The notes beneath the pieces were generated by a model. That model worked only from the letters and a program-made list of their open reading frames with translations. It had not been told where the DNA came from and did not search any database. Below, piece after piece: positions 1-8,482 of a DNA stretch of 64,000 nt; position 1 is the first letter of the stretch, and each line of letters starts with the position of its first letter. The translations under genes were made by a program, and so were the position numbers. This DNA comes from Brevibacterium sp. 239c (GTDB taxonomy: Bacteria; Actinomycetota; Actinomycetes; Actinomycetales; Brevibacteriaceae), in NCBI RefSeq assembly GCF_900169365.1, contig NZ_FXZH01000003.1, forward strand, positions 1 through 64,000, in the 5' to 3' direction.

Positions 1-128
1 GTTTGCCTACGTCAAGCAATGGCGGGGGTTAGCGACGAGATACGACAAGCTCGCCATCACCTATCGAGCGGCCGTCGTGATCAGCGCGATCCTGACATGG
101 CTCCGCCAATAAAGGAGACATGCCCTAG
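1..128 (+). mobile_element. 3' end of an IS5-family insertion sequence (transposase tail plus terminal repeat)
   Basis: Frame 2 is open from the window edge to a TAA at 110-112. Its 36 residues end in RYDKLAITYRAAVVISAIL followed by TWLRQ. This is the characteristic C-terminus of DDE transposases of the IS5 superfamily (IS427-like group), whose members end in a very similar RYDKLA-x-TYRAAV motif. Only this tail lies in the window, so whether the element is intact cannot be judged. Just after the stop, 114-125 (GGAGACATGCCC) looks like a terminal inverted repeat. It is followed by CTAG at 125-128, the type of target favoured by this group. Nothing else is recognisable up to the end of metX at 220, except a 12-bp palindrome GCAGACGTCTGC at 202-213. 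Confidence 0.8.
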
Positions 129-219
129 CATCGGCCGCAGACTGGCTCGTGTGCGCCGGTCGCAGGCCAGCTGCATGGACTCAGGTGTTTTTTGCCTGAT
201 CGCAGACGTCTGCCTGCGC

Positions 220-1254
220 TCAGGCGTTGAGGAAGTCCTTCAACGCCGCCGAAATCGCGGCAGTCTCCGTGAGGAAGCCGTCATGCCCGACGTCGGATTC
301 GATGACGTGATGGGTCACGGCTCCGGGCAGACTCTGGGCGAGCAATTCGACCTGTGCGGGCGGAAACAGCCGATCCGAGGAGACCGAGACGACGAGGTTG
401 TCGGTGCAGCTGTCGGCCAATGATGTCGCCAGGTCGTGTGAACGACCGATGCGCACATCGTGGTCGCGCAGGGCACGGGTGAGCACGACGTAGCTGTGTG
501 GGTCGAACCGGGCGGTGAGCTTCTTCGCCTGGTGATCGAGATACGAGGTGACCTCGTAGTAATCAGGTGATCTGCGCCGTCGGGAGAACCGGTGGTTGAG
601 CTCCGCATCATTGCGATAGGTCAGGTGCGCGATCTGCCGGGCAAGTCCCAGGCCCTGGGCAGGGAAAGCGCCGACCGCGGTGTAGTCACCGGAGTAGTAG
701 TCGGGGTCGAGTTCGATGGCGCGTTCCTGCATCATCGCCCAGGCGATCTGGTCGGCTTCGGAGAAGGCTGGTGCGGCGATGATCGCGCATTTCTTCACCT
801 TGCGTTTGTCGAGGAGAGAGAATTCGAGGGCTCTGGCTCCACCCATCGACCCGCCGATGACGGCATGCCAGGAGTCAATTCCGAGTATCTGTGCGAGATT
901 GTGTTCCAAGCGGGCCATATCGCGGATCGTGACCGTAGGAAATCTGGACCCATAGGGCAATCCGTCGTCATAGACGGACTGGGGTCCAGTGGTACCCGAG
1001 CACCCGCCGAGAGAATTCGCACACACCACGAAGTATTCGTTCGTGTCGATCGCCTCGCCCGGGCCGACGACGCCCGCCCACCATTCGGTGACGCTGGTGT
1101 CGCCGGTCAGGGCGTGTTCGATCAGAACCGCGTTGCTGCGGTCCGAGTTGAGTGTGCCAAAGGTTTCGTAGGCGACCTCGACAGTTCCGAACGTGTGTCC
1201 GGATTCTGTGACGAAGCCCAGAATTCGCTCGACGGAAGTGCTCTGGGTAGTCAT
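220..1254 (-). CDS. metX: Homoserine O-acetyltransferase
   Basis: MetX activates the homoserine hydroxyl with acetyl-CoA to give O-acetylhomoserine, the substrate of the neighbouring MetY in methionine synthesis. The 344-residue protein has the alpha/beta-hydrolase fold. The nucleophile is Ser136 in GGSMGGARALEF. A GGCSGTTGP loop lies at about 83-91, and the catalytic His is near 324 in VGHDGFLTE. The start ATG at 1254 sits two bases beyond the TGA of metY (TGACATGA), so the genes are almost certainly translationally coupled. An in-frame upstream start at 1275 would lie inside metY and is less likely. Where many homologues have a Cys before HALTGD, this protein reads LIEHALTGD. Acetyl versus succinyl specificity is inferred from the family and the metY neighbour. 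Confidence 0.95.
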   Translation of the reverse strand: MTTQSTSVERILGFVTESGHTFGTVEVAYETFGTLNSDRSNAVLIEHALTGDTSVTEWWAGVVGPGEAIDTNEYFVVCANSLGGCSGTTGPQSVYDDGLPYGSRFPTVTIRDMARLEHNLAQILGIDSWHAVIGGSMGGARALEFSLLDKRKVKKCAIIAAPAFSEADQIAWAMMQERAIELDPDYYSGDYTAVGAFPAQGLGLARQIAHLTYRNDAELNHRFSRRRRSPDYYEVTSYLDHQAKKLTARFDPHSYVVLTRALRDHDVRIGRSHDLATSLADSCTDNLVVSVSSDRLFPPAQVELLAQSLPGAVTHHVIESDVGHDGFLTETAAISAALKDFLNA

Positions 1255-1255
1255 G

Positions 1256-2578
1256 TCAGGCGGCGGCCGATGCAATCGCTGCGGCAGCGGCGAAGCCCTT
1301 GTCGATGTCGGCGATGATGTCCTCGCTGCCTTCGAGCCCCACGGACAGACGCACGAGGGCCGGATTCACACCGGCAGCAGCCTGCGCCTCTTCGCCGAGC
1401 TGCGAGTGAGTCGTCGATGCCGGGTGGATGACCAAGGAGCGGACGTCGCCGATGTTGGCCACGTGTGAGTGCAGTTCGAGCGCATCGACAAAGGCCACAG
1501 CGGCGTCGAAGCCGCCGATGATGTCGAAGGACAGGACCGAGCCGACACCGTTGGGCAGGTACTTCTTCGCCTTGTCGTGCCATGGGCTGGACTCGAGTCC
1601 GGCGAAGGCGACGCGGCTGACCTGCTCGTGGTTTTCGAGGTAGGAGGCAACTGTGTTCGCATTCTCGACATGGCGGTCGATGCGCAGGCTCAGAGTCTCA
1701 AGTCCCTGGGCGATGAGGAAGGCATTGAACGGGCTGGCGGCCGGTCCGAGATCACGCAGACCCTGCACACGGGCCTTGAGGCCGAAGGAGACGTTGGCAC
1801 CGAACGGCGAATCCGCGCCGAGGTCGCGGGCATAGACCAGACCGTTGTAGGACTCGTCCGGGGTGTTGAAGCCGGGGAACTTCTCCGGCTGTGTGCCGTA
1901 GTCGAAGTTTCCGCTGTCGACGACGACTCCGGCGATCGAGGTGCCGTGTCCGCCGAGGTATTTGGTGGCCGAATGGAGAACGACGTCGGCACCGTGTTCG
2001 ATCGGGCGCACCAGGTAGGGGGTGGCCAGGGTGTTGTCGGTGAAGAGCGGAACACCGGCCTCGTGGGCGATGTCGGCCACTGCCGAGATGTCTAGGACAT
2101 CTGAGCGAGGATTGGACACAACCTCGGCGAAGAAGAGCTTCGTGTTCTCCTGCGCCGCGTTCTTCCACGCATCGAGGTCATCGACGTCGACGAACGTGGT
2201 CTCGATGCCGAGCTTGCGCAGGGTCACGTGGAGCAGGTTGTAGGTTCCGCCGTAGAGGCTGGAGCTGGCGACGATGTGATCACCGGCTTCGGCGATGTTT
2301 GTGATGGCCAGCAGGGCTGCTGACTGTCCCGATGCGGTGAGCACAGCGTGGACTCCGCCTTCGAGGTCGGCGATGCGGTTCTCCACGACCTCTGTGGTCG
2401 GGTTGGTGATGCGGGTGTAGATGGGGCCGAGTTCGGTGAGTGCGAAGCGGTTGGCCGCGGTCTCATTGCTGTCGAAGACGAATGAGGTGGTCTGGTGAAT
2501 GGGCAGTGCCCTGGAGCCGGTGGTCGGGTCCGGTGTCTGGCCGGCATGGATCTGTCGCGTTTCAAATGACTGCGTCAT
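1256..2578 (-). CDS. metY: O-acetylhomoserine sulfhydrylase (O-acetylhomoserine aminocarboxypropyltransferase)
   Basis: This PLP enzyme condenses O-acetylhomoserine with sulfide to form homocysteine directly. The 440-residue protein is a typical Cys/Met-metabolism fold-type I enzyme. It shows GPIYTRITNPT near 51-61, the SGQSA cofactor loop near 83-87, and the PLP lysine K206 in LHSATKYLGGHGT. It ends in the usual LRLSVGLEG-like substrate motif. I chose ATG 2578 because it is preceded by GAAGGAGACATC, a strong ribosome-binding site. The frame stays open to 2707, but that extension is not family-like. The gene is first in a metY-metX operon. Two direct repeats at 2681-2717 lie in the promoter region. 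Confidence 0.96.
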   Translation of the reverse strand: MTQSFETRQIHAGQTPDPTTGSRALPIHQTTSFVFDSNETAANRFALTELGPIYTRITNPTTEVVENRIADLEGGVHAVLTASGQSAALLAITNIAEAGDHIVASSSLYGGTYNLLHVTLRKLGIETTFVDVDDLDAWKNAAQENTKLFFAEVVSNPRSDVLDISAVADIAHEAGVPLFTDNTLATPYLVRPIEHGADVVLHSATKYLGGHGTSIAGVVVDSGNFDYGTQPEKFPGFNTPDESYNGLVYARDLGADSPFGANVSFGLKARVQGLRDLGPAASPFNAFLIAQGLETLSLRIDRHVENANTVASYLENHEQVSRVAFAGLESSPWHDKAKKYLPNGVGSVLSFDIIGGFDAAVAFVDALELHSHVANIGDVRSLVIHPASTTHSQLGEEAQAAAGVNPALVRLSVGLEGSEDIIADIDKGFAAAAAIASAAA

Positions 2579-2680
2579 GATGTCTCCTTCGAGTACGGTT
2601 GATTCGCCCGTGGTGGTCCGCGCGAGTGAATTGGTGATGTCACTACTGTCATCGACTCTCAGGCCGCAAGCATGCGATCT

Positions 2681-2717
2681 CGTCATGTTTATGTCACCTG
2701 GCGTCATGTTTCGTCAC
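2681..2717 (-). promoter_or_regulatory. Pair of direct repeats upstream of metY (candidate operator)
   Basis: CGTCATGTTTATGTCAC at 2681-2697 and CGTCATGTTTCGTCAC at 2702-2717 are nearly identical. They are 21 bp apart, two helical turns, and lie 100-140 bp upstream of the metY start. They do not match the TAGAC-N6-GTCTA site of corynebacterial McbR that I know. A regulatory role is inferred from position and spacing only. Confidence 0.4.
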
Positions 2718-2779
2718 ACCACTTGCACCGTCCGGATCTATATCGACGCACACTCATGTCGGCGTTCGCAGTCGTGGTC

Positions 2780-5700
2780 TCAGCGGAAATTGCGGGCCTT
2801 GGTCGGCAGCTGCACCTCGAGCGGAATGAGCTTGTGGGCGTAGAGACTCACGACCTCTCCCCCGCGTTGGATCAGCCCGGTGACCACGAGGGCGTTGCGC
2901 GAGGTTGCGATCGGCCGGAACCGTTTCATCAGCCCGGCCGTGGCCACGACGTTGAGCATCCCGAACTCGTCCTCGAGGTTGATGAATGTGATTCCCGAGG
3001 CGGTGGCCGGGCGCTGTCGGTGCGTGACGATGGCGGCCACCGTCATCCGGGTCCCGTCGGCAGCCGCCGCGGCATCCGCCGTCGAAGCGTAACCGCGTTC
3101 GATCAGGGACGCTCGCAGGATCTCGGTCGGGTACCCGTCGACGGTGATCCCGGTGGAGAAGAGTTCGGCCAAGGTCGTGTCGAAGGCGTCCATGGTCGGC
3201 AGGGTCGGCGCCGAGGAGATCGTGGCGGTTCCCGGCAGCACTCCCGGGTGTGCTCCCGCGACCCCGCCGGCCAGCCACAGTGCCTGTCTGCGGTCAAGAT
3301 CGAAGCAGCTCAGCGCCCCCGCGGTAGCGAGTCCTTCGAGTGCCTGCTTCCCGATCCCTGTCCTTTCAGCTAGGTCCGCCACCGAGGTGAATGGTGCGTT
3401 CTCACGTTCGGTCACGATCACCTCGGCGAAGGACCCCACATGGGCCACCGAATCCAGGCCCAACCGGATCCCGAACTCGCCCGAGACTCCGGTGTCATCG
3501 GTCTCGAGGCGCTCCAGGTCGCTGCCGGACATCGAATGGCGAATGTCCACGGGCAGGATTCTCACACCGTGGCGGCGGGCATCGGCGACGAGCGACTGCG
3601 GTGAGTAGAAGCCCATCGGCTGACTGCGCAGCAGGCCCACTGTGAAGGCCGCATGGTGGTGGTATTTGAACCAGGCCGACTGGTAGACGAGATTCGCGAA
3701 GCTGATCGCGTGAGATTCGGGGAACCCGTAGTTGGCGAACGCGGCAATCGTGGAGAAGATGGACTCCGCGGTCTCCTCGTCGACTCCTTTGGCGGCCGAA
3801 CCGGTCTGGAATTTCTGCGCCAGTTCGGTCATCCGCTTCTCTGACCGTCGCGATCCCATCGCCTGCCGCAGCTGATCGGCATCGGCACCGGTGAAACCGC
3901 CGACGTCGATGGCCATCTGCATGAGCTGCTCTTGGAACAGCGGCACCCCGTAGGTCTTGGCCAGGGACTTGCGCAGCAGAGGGTGGAGGTATTCCACGTC
4001 GTCAAGTCCTTGCCGTCTGCGGATGTAGGGGTGGACAGATCCGCCCTGGATGGGGCCGGGCCTGATCAGGGCGACCTGAACGGCGAGGTCGTAGAATTTC
4101 TCGGGTTTGAGGCGCGGCAGGGTCGCCAGCTGAGCCCGGGACTCGACCTGGAAGACTCCCACCGCATCGGCCTTCTGCAGCATCTTATAGACCGCCTCGT
4201 CCTCGTCGTCGATGTGGGCGCGTTCGATGAGTTCGCCCGTGTGCCGGTGGACCAGGTCGACCATCTCGTGGAGTGCGGTGAGCATGCCCAGTCCCAGCAG
4301 ATCGAATTTCACCAGGTCCATGGCCGCACAGTCATCCTTATCCCATTGGACAACGGTGCGATGACCCATTGTGGCCTTCTCGATCGGCACGACCTCACCG
4401 ATGGGACGATCGGCGAGGATCATGCCGCCCGAGTGGATGCCCAGGTGCCGGGGTGAGCCGAGAAGGTCATCTGCGATGCTGAGCACCGGGGCCGGAACTG
4501 GGGAGTCCTCCGCTTCGGGCAGGGTTGACCAGCGGTTGCTGGCTTTTGAGAACGCATCCTGCTGACCCGGTTCGTAGCCCAGGCTGAAGGCCGCGTCGCG
4601 GATCGCTGACTTCGCCCGGTAGGTGATGACATTGGCGACCTGGGCGGCCCGTTCACGGCCGAAATGATCATAGACATATTGGATGACCTCTTCGCGCCTG
4701 CCCGATTCGATGTCGATGTCGATGTCCGGGTAGCCCTTGCGATCGGGTGAGAGGAAGCGGTCGAAGAGGAGTTCGTGCTTGACCGCGTCGACGGCGGTGA
4801 TGTCGAGGACATAGCAGACTGCGGAGTTCGCCGCCGAGCCTCTCCCCTGGCAGAAGATGGACACCCGATGGCAGAACTCGGTGATGTCGTAGACGATGAG
4901 GAAGTATCCGCAGAACCCCAGTTCCGCGATCATGTTCATCTCCCGATCCAGCTGTGCCCAGGCCTTCGGATTCACGCTCCGGGATCCGTAGCGCTTGGCG
5001 CCGCGATCTTCGATGAGCTCACGCAGATATTCCTCGGCGCCCCTGGCATCGGGCATCGGGGCACGCGGCAGTTCTGGACGCGCCGAGTTCAGAACGAAGG
5101 AGCACTCTTTGCCGATGGCCACGGCGTTCTCCAGAGCCTGACGAGGGAAGCGTGCGGCCATCTCCTCCCCTGTGTGGATCCGGGCATTCGCCGTCGCAGG
5201 CAGCCACCCGGCCAATTCGTCGAGGGACAGCCGAGACCTCACCGAGGCTCTCACCTGCGCTGACTTCCACTGCGCCCGGGTAGCGAAGTGCACACTGTTG
5301 CTGGCTACGACCGGCAGATTCGTTCGCTGTGCAAGCTCGCCGAGGTGGCGCAGCCGTTCATCATCGTCTGGAGTCCCATCCCGGCTGAGTTCCACCGCGA
5401 TCCGTTCGGCTCCGAAGAGCGCGATGAGGTTCTGCAGGGCGCCGAGTCCACCATCTGGGTCGTTCAGGGCTCGACGCAGGGGACCTTTGCGGCAGCCGGT
5501 GAGGATCGTCCAGTCCCCGCTCATCGCGGCCAGCTCTTCGAGACCGAAGACCGGTCGGTTCTTCTCCCCGGCCAGGTTGGCCTCGGTGATGGCCATCGAC
5601 AGTCTGTGGTAGCCCTCGACCCCGCGGGCGAGGACCAGAAGGTGGGTGGCATCGGGGTCGGTCTGGCCGGGGATCTTCTCCTCCAACCCCACGGACAGCT

Positions 5701-6088
5701 CCGCGCCGAAGACGGTGGGCAGACCCACCTCGGCGGCGGCATGGGCGAACCGCACCGCACCGTAGAGACCGTTGTGATCGGTCAGCGCCAAGGACGTCAG
5801 CCCTGCTGCGGCGCCTGCGGTCACGAGTTCCTCCGGGTCGGAGGCCCCATCGAGGAAACTGAACTGGGAGTGCACATGCAGCTCGGCCCACTCGACCGTG
5901 GAGGTCCGCAGAAGGGGCCCCTGCCCAGGACCCGAATACCGACCGGTGCCATCGGAGCCGCCGGGACCCACCGACACCTGATGACGGTCGGGTCGGGAGA
6001 AGGCAGGAGCATCGGACCCATCGGCGTGTTTGCCTTCCAACCGCTGGGCCAGCTGGGACCAGGGGGTGCGCGGATTCGAAAAGCCCAT
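2780..6088 (-). CDS. dnaE2: Error-prone DNA polymerase DnaE2 (ImuC), SOS mutasome subunit
   Basis: DnaE2 is the translesion C-family polymerase of the ImuA'-ImuB-DnaE2 mutasome, which copies damaged DNA during the SOS response. The 1102-residue protein has a PHP domain beginning at about 66 (WAELHVHSQFSFLDGAS). The polymerase palm contains YPDIDIDIESGRR, with its metal-binding aspartates. A helix-hairpin-helix region and a C-terminal OB-like domain (VAAIVTHRQRPATASG) follow. The start ATG at 6088 overlaps the imuB stop as ATGA, and the residues before MGFSNPRTPW in the longer reading are not family-like. It is the third gene of a three-gene operon under the LexA box at 8455. Length and lack of a long C-terminal extension fit DnaE2 rather than replicative DnaE1. 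Confidence 0.95.
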   Translation of the reverse strand: MGFSNPRTPWSQLAQRLEGKHADGSDAPAFSRPDRHQVSVGPGGSDGTGRYSGPGQGPLLRTSTVEWAELHVHSQFSFLDGASDPEELVTAGAAAGLTSLALTDHNGLYGAVRFAHAAAEVGLPTVFGAELSVGLEEKIPGQTDPDATHLLVLARGVEGYHRLSMAITEANLAGEKNRPVFGLEELAAMSGDWTILTGCRKGPLRRALNDPDGGLGALQNLIALFGAERIAVELSRDGTPDDDERLRHLGELAQRTNLPVVASNSVHFATRAQWKSAQVRASVRSRLSLDELAGWLPATANARIHTGEEMAARFPRQALENAVAIGKECSFVLNSARPELPRAPMPDARGAEEYLRELIEDRGAKRYGSRSVNPKAWAQLDREMNMIAELGFCGYFLIVYDITEFCHRVSIFCQGRGSAANSAVCYVLDITAVDAVKHELLFDRFLSPDRKGYPDIDIDIESGRREEVIQYVYDHFGRERAAQVANVITYRAKSAIRDAAFSLGYEPGQQDAFSKASNRWSTLPEAEDSPVPAPVLSIADDLLGSPRHLGIHSGGMILADRPIGEVVPIEKATMGHRTVVQWDKDDCAAMDLVKFDLLGLGMLTALHEMVDLVHRHTGELIERAHIDDEDEAVYKMLQKADAVGVFQVESRAQLATLPRLKPEKFYDLAVQVALIRPGPIQGGSVHPYIRRRQGLDDVEYLHPLLRKSLAKTYGVPLFQEQLMQMAIDVGGFTGADADQLRQAMGSRRSEKRMTELAQKFQTGSAAKGVDEETAESIFSTIAAFANYGFPESHAISFANLVYQSAWFKYHHHAAFTVGLLRSQPMGFYSPQSLVADARRHGVRILPVDIRHSMSGSDLERLETDDTGVSGEFGIRLGLDSVAHVGSFAEVIVTERENAPFTSVADLAERTGIGKQALEGLATAGALSCFDLDRRQALWLAGGVAGAHPGVLPGTATISSAPTLPTMDAFDTTLAELFSTGITVDGYPTEILRASLIERGYASTADAAAAADGTRMTVAAIVTHRQRPATASGITFINLEDEFGMLNVVATAGLMKRFRPIATSRNALVVTGLIQRGGEVVSLYAHKLIPLEVQLPTKARNFR

Positions 6089-7773
6089 CAGCGGTACCGT
6101 CCGGTTATGTACCACTGGCCGTTCTCTTTGCTCAGCAGCAGCGCCTGCCCCGAGCCGGTGACGACCTGCAGGCGGGTCCGATAGATGGCTTTCGCCGGAT
6201 CCCACCAACCGGATTCCACGGGCCAGGAACCTGAATAGTCAGCGATCTCCTCGGTGGTCCCGGTGGGAAAGCGGATCGCATACGGTGCCGATTCCAGACC
6301 TGCGGGACGAGCCCCCACTGGTCGCCCTCCTGCGGCGAGCACATCGACGGGCAGATGTTCGACCGTCGTGGGTCGGGGTGCGTGCAGTGCCCCGGGCCAG
6401 GGAGCTCCGGGGCTGCGCACAGGCGATGCCGCCTGCTGCCACGGTGTCCACAGGTTCGTCTCGGCCGGATCCCATCCGCCCTGCAGACCCGGGACCAGGA
6501 CCGAGTCGGGGCCGAACAGTCCCTGCAGCCGCTCCAGCGTGTGAGTGACCTGCCCGGTGTTCTCATCGAACAGACTCCTCGTCGCGCCGATGGGAGTGGT
6601 CAGCTCCGCGGCCACAAGGCCCACAGCGATGATGCCCTCCTCGGAGAAGTCCTCCGGATCGGGGCCGGGATCGTCGGGAGCCGTTCCGATCTGAGGAGCC
6701 GACCCGGCCTGGGCCTGTGGTCCGGATCCGGTCTGTGGTCCGGTTCTGGCAGCGGCTGGTCCCTGTCGAGTGGCTCCGGCCAACCATCCCTCTGCCTGCC
6801 ACCGCAGACGGTCGGCGATGGTGTTCTCGTTCATGTCTTCGATCCGCCAGGTCCGCTTCGAGGACTGTCCCGAGACGGCGATGAGCTCGATCGTGATCTG
6901 TGTGCACACGAGTCCTCGGCTGCGCACGGCGGTCAGGAGCTCGGCGGCAAGCTGGCGGGTCAGGAATCCCAAAGTGTCACTGCGAGTCGTCGGCGTGTCC
7001 AGACCGAGTTCGACATTGAGTCGTTCTTCCCGGACATGATCACTCAGAGGCGTCCACTCGACTCCCGTGGCCAGGTCGTGCGCACGCTTGCCTAGCGCCC
7101 CGAATCGTGAGTTCACGTCCCGTGCGTCGAGCGCGGCCAGATCCCCCAAGGTTCGCAGGCCCAACTGGGTGAAGGTATCGATGAGTTCGGTCGCACCTGC
7201 CCCGGCATATTCGAGGGTGCTGACCGGCTGCACAGCTAGGAACTCCGCAGTCTCGCCTGGTTCGACCCGGCGTGCCTGCCCCGCAGCAAGGACTGCTGCG
7301 AACACGGTGCCGGCAATGCCGGGGAAGAACTCCCACCCGGTCGCCGATACGAGTGCTGAGATCAGAGCCTCAACGGCGCTGGGCTCATCGGCATAGCCGT
7401 GTTTGAGCGAGTCCAGGGGAATGGCGAGCGTGCCGGGACTGAGCAGAGTGAACCGTGCCACGAGTTCCTCGAGCGCTCCGACTCCGGCAGAAAAGTGTCT
7501 GTTGTCTGCCTCCTCGTCCCAAGCGACCACATGTGCTTCGGGGCAGCGGTATCCGACCGCCCGCTTGTTGTTGCCCAGAGCGATTCCGGCCGCGCGAGCA
7601 GGAGCATTGGCCGCGACCACCTTGCCTCCGCTGAGCACCGCCACCGGAGTACGAGGACTGAGATCATGTTCGGTCGCAGCAGCCACCGCGGACCAGTCGG
7701 GAACGCTGAGAACGAGTGTGCGATGGTCATCGGTGCGCACAGCGGTGGATTCGGCAGCGACGTCAGCTGACAC
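6088..7773 (-). CDS. imuB: ImuB, catalytically inactive Y-family polymerase homologue
   Basis: ImuB is the adaptor of the mutasome: it resembles Y-family polymerases but is thought to bridge ImuA', DnaE2 and the sliding clamp rather than polymerise. The 561-residue protein begins with the Y-family palm (TLVLSVPDWSAVAAA). One acidic residue of the usual DxD is present. The second catalytic motif, normally SIDE, reads IPLDSLKHG near 122-130, consistent with loss of catalysis. A helix-hairpin-helix segment (LRTLGDLAALDARDV) and little-finger region follow. Then comes a low-complexity Gly/Pro/Gln/Ala linker at about 340-375 and a C-terminal segment. I did not find a confident canonical clamp-binding QLxLW motif. 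The gene overlaps imuA' by 11 bp and dnaE2 by the ATGA junction. Confidence 0.9.
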   Translation of the reverse strand: MSADVAAESTAVRTDDHRTLVLSVPDWSAVAAATEHDLSPRTPVAVLSGGKVVAANAPARAAGIALGNNKRAVGYRCPEAHVVAWDEEADNRHFSAGVGALEELVARFTLLSPGTLAIPLDSLKHGYADEPSAVEALISALVSATGWEFFPGIAGTVFAAVLAAGQARRVEPGETAEFLAVQPVSTLEYAGAGATELIDTFTQLGLRTLGDLAALDARDVNSRFGALGKRAHDLATGVEWTPLSDHVREERLNVELGLDTPTTRSDTLGFLTRQLAAELLTAVRSRGLVCTQITIELIAVSGQSSKRTWRIEDMNENTIADRLRWQAEGWLAGATRQGPAAARTGPQTGSGPQAQAGSAPQIGTAPDDPGPDPEDFSEEGIIAVGLVAAELTTPIGATRSLFDENTGQVTHTLERLQGLFGPDSVLVPGLQGGWDPAETNLWTPWQQAASPVRSPGAPWPGALHAPRPTTVEHLPVDVLAAGGRPVGARPAGLESAPYAIRFPTGTTEEIADYSGSWPVESGWWDPAKAIYRTRLQVVTGSGQALLLSKENGQWYITGRYR

Positions 7774-8452
7774 TGCGGATCACCGGCCGTTCGGATATGC
7801 CCTCCGCCGGGGTGGGCGCTGGTGCTTCGGCAGGAGTCCCTTCCGGTCCCGGCAGCAGGAACCGGTGGACGCCGGTCTGTGATCGGGCCTGCACGAGGCA
7901 GGAGCGAAGACGTCCATGACCGCGTTCTGTGCCCGACCACTGCGTGTCGGTGATCTCGATCTGCTCCGTGCTTCCGGGCATCGATGTCAGGCTGATGAAG
8001 CTGATCTTGCGTTCGCGCACCTTCGCCAGCAGCCGAGCGCGCTCCCCAGCACTGGGCAGAAACCCCGGGTCGACGACGAGGACGTCGAAAGATTCGATGA
8101 GGATTGAGACCACACGCAGCCAGTCCTCGGCCGGGGTGACGAGGTTGACGAAGTGGTCGAGGTCAACACCCAGATCGGCAATGGATGACACGGCAGGTTC
8201 GCCGAGTCCGATGCCGGCACACCATTTCTGCTCCTGGGTTGCGACGGCGATCGTGGCGAGGGCACAGCTCAACGATTGGCCCCCGGTCAGTGTCACGATC
8301 TCCCCTCGGGGAAGGCCGCCTCGGCGAAACATCGGTGCCAACACCGGATCCACGGTGCGAGGGGCAAGCCCATCGAACAGAGCGGCGGCCGTGGAGATAC
8401 CCATCTCCCGGCTGAGCTGTTCAACGAGTGGCACTGCAGACATGACATCCAT
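7763..8452 (-). CDS. ImuA'-like SOS mutasome protein (degenerate RecA-fold)
   Basis: This 229-residue protein is the first gene of the mutagenesis cassette and corresponds to actinobacterial ImuA'. It has a RecA-like core: GGLPRGEIVTLTGGQSLSCALA at about 45-66 is a degenerate P-loop lacking the GK[ST] signature. FDVLVVDPGFLP near 120 resembles a Walker B strand. It ends in a Pro-rich tail that overlaps imuB. The start is ambiguous. ATG 8452 (MDVMSAVP) gives the longest form, and ATG 8443 (MSAVP) is the alternative. No Shine-Dalgarno precedes either, and the LexA box ends only 2 bp upstream of 8452. Assignment rests on gene order with imuB and dnaE2 plus fold-like features, as the sequence itself diverges. 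Confidence 0.85.
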   Translation of the reverse strand: MDVMSAVPLVEQLSREMGISTAAALFDGLAPRTVDPVLAPMFRRGGLPRGEIVTLTGGQSLSCALATIAVATQEQKWCAGIGLGEPAVSSIADLGVDLDHFVNLVTPAEDWLRVVSILIESFDVLVVDPGFLPSAGERARLLAKVRERKISFISLTSMPGSTEQIEITDTQWSGTERGHGRLRSCLVQARSQTGVHRFLLPGPEGTPAEAPAPTPAEGISERPVIRSVS

Positions 8453-8454
8453 TA

Positions 8455-8470
8455 TCGAACTAGTGTTCTA
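8455..8470 (-). promoter_or_regulatory. LexA-binding SOS box of the imuA'-imuB-dnaE2 operon
   Basis: TCGAACTAGTGTTCTA matches the actinobacterial LexA consensus TCGAAC-N4-GTTCGA at 11 of the 12 defined positions. It lies immediately upstream of the first imu gene. On the minus strand TATTTA (8474-8469) and GATAAT (8456-8451) are possible -10 elements. A LexA dimer here would cover the core promoter, giving damage-inducible expression of the cassette. Confidence 0.88.
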
Positions 8471-8482
8471 AATAGGCAAGAT

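Noticed and set aside
19..423. A 134-codon frame at the left edge
   Set aside because: It crosses the IS end and the metX 3' end, and its translation is Arg-rich noise. The transposase tail is in another frame.
2579..2780. Possible SAM riboswitch before metY
   Set aside because: The leader lacks the conserved stems and the GxxxGCxA-type cores of the SAM riboswitches I know, including the actinobacterial SAM-IV class.
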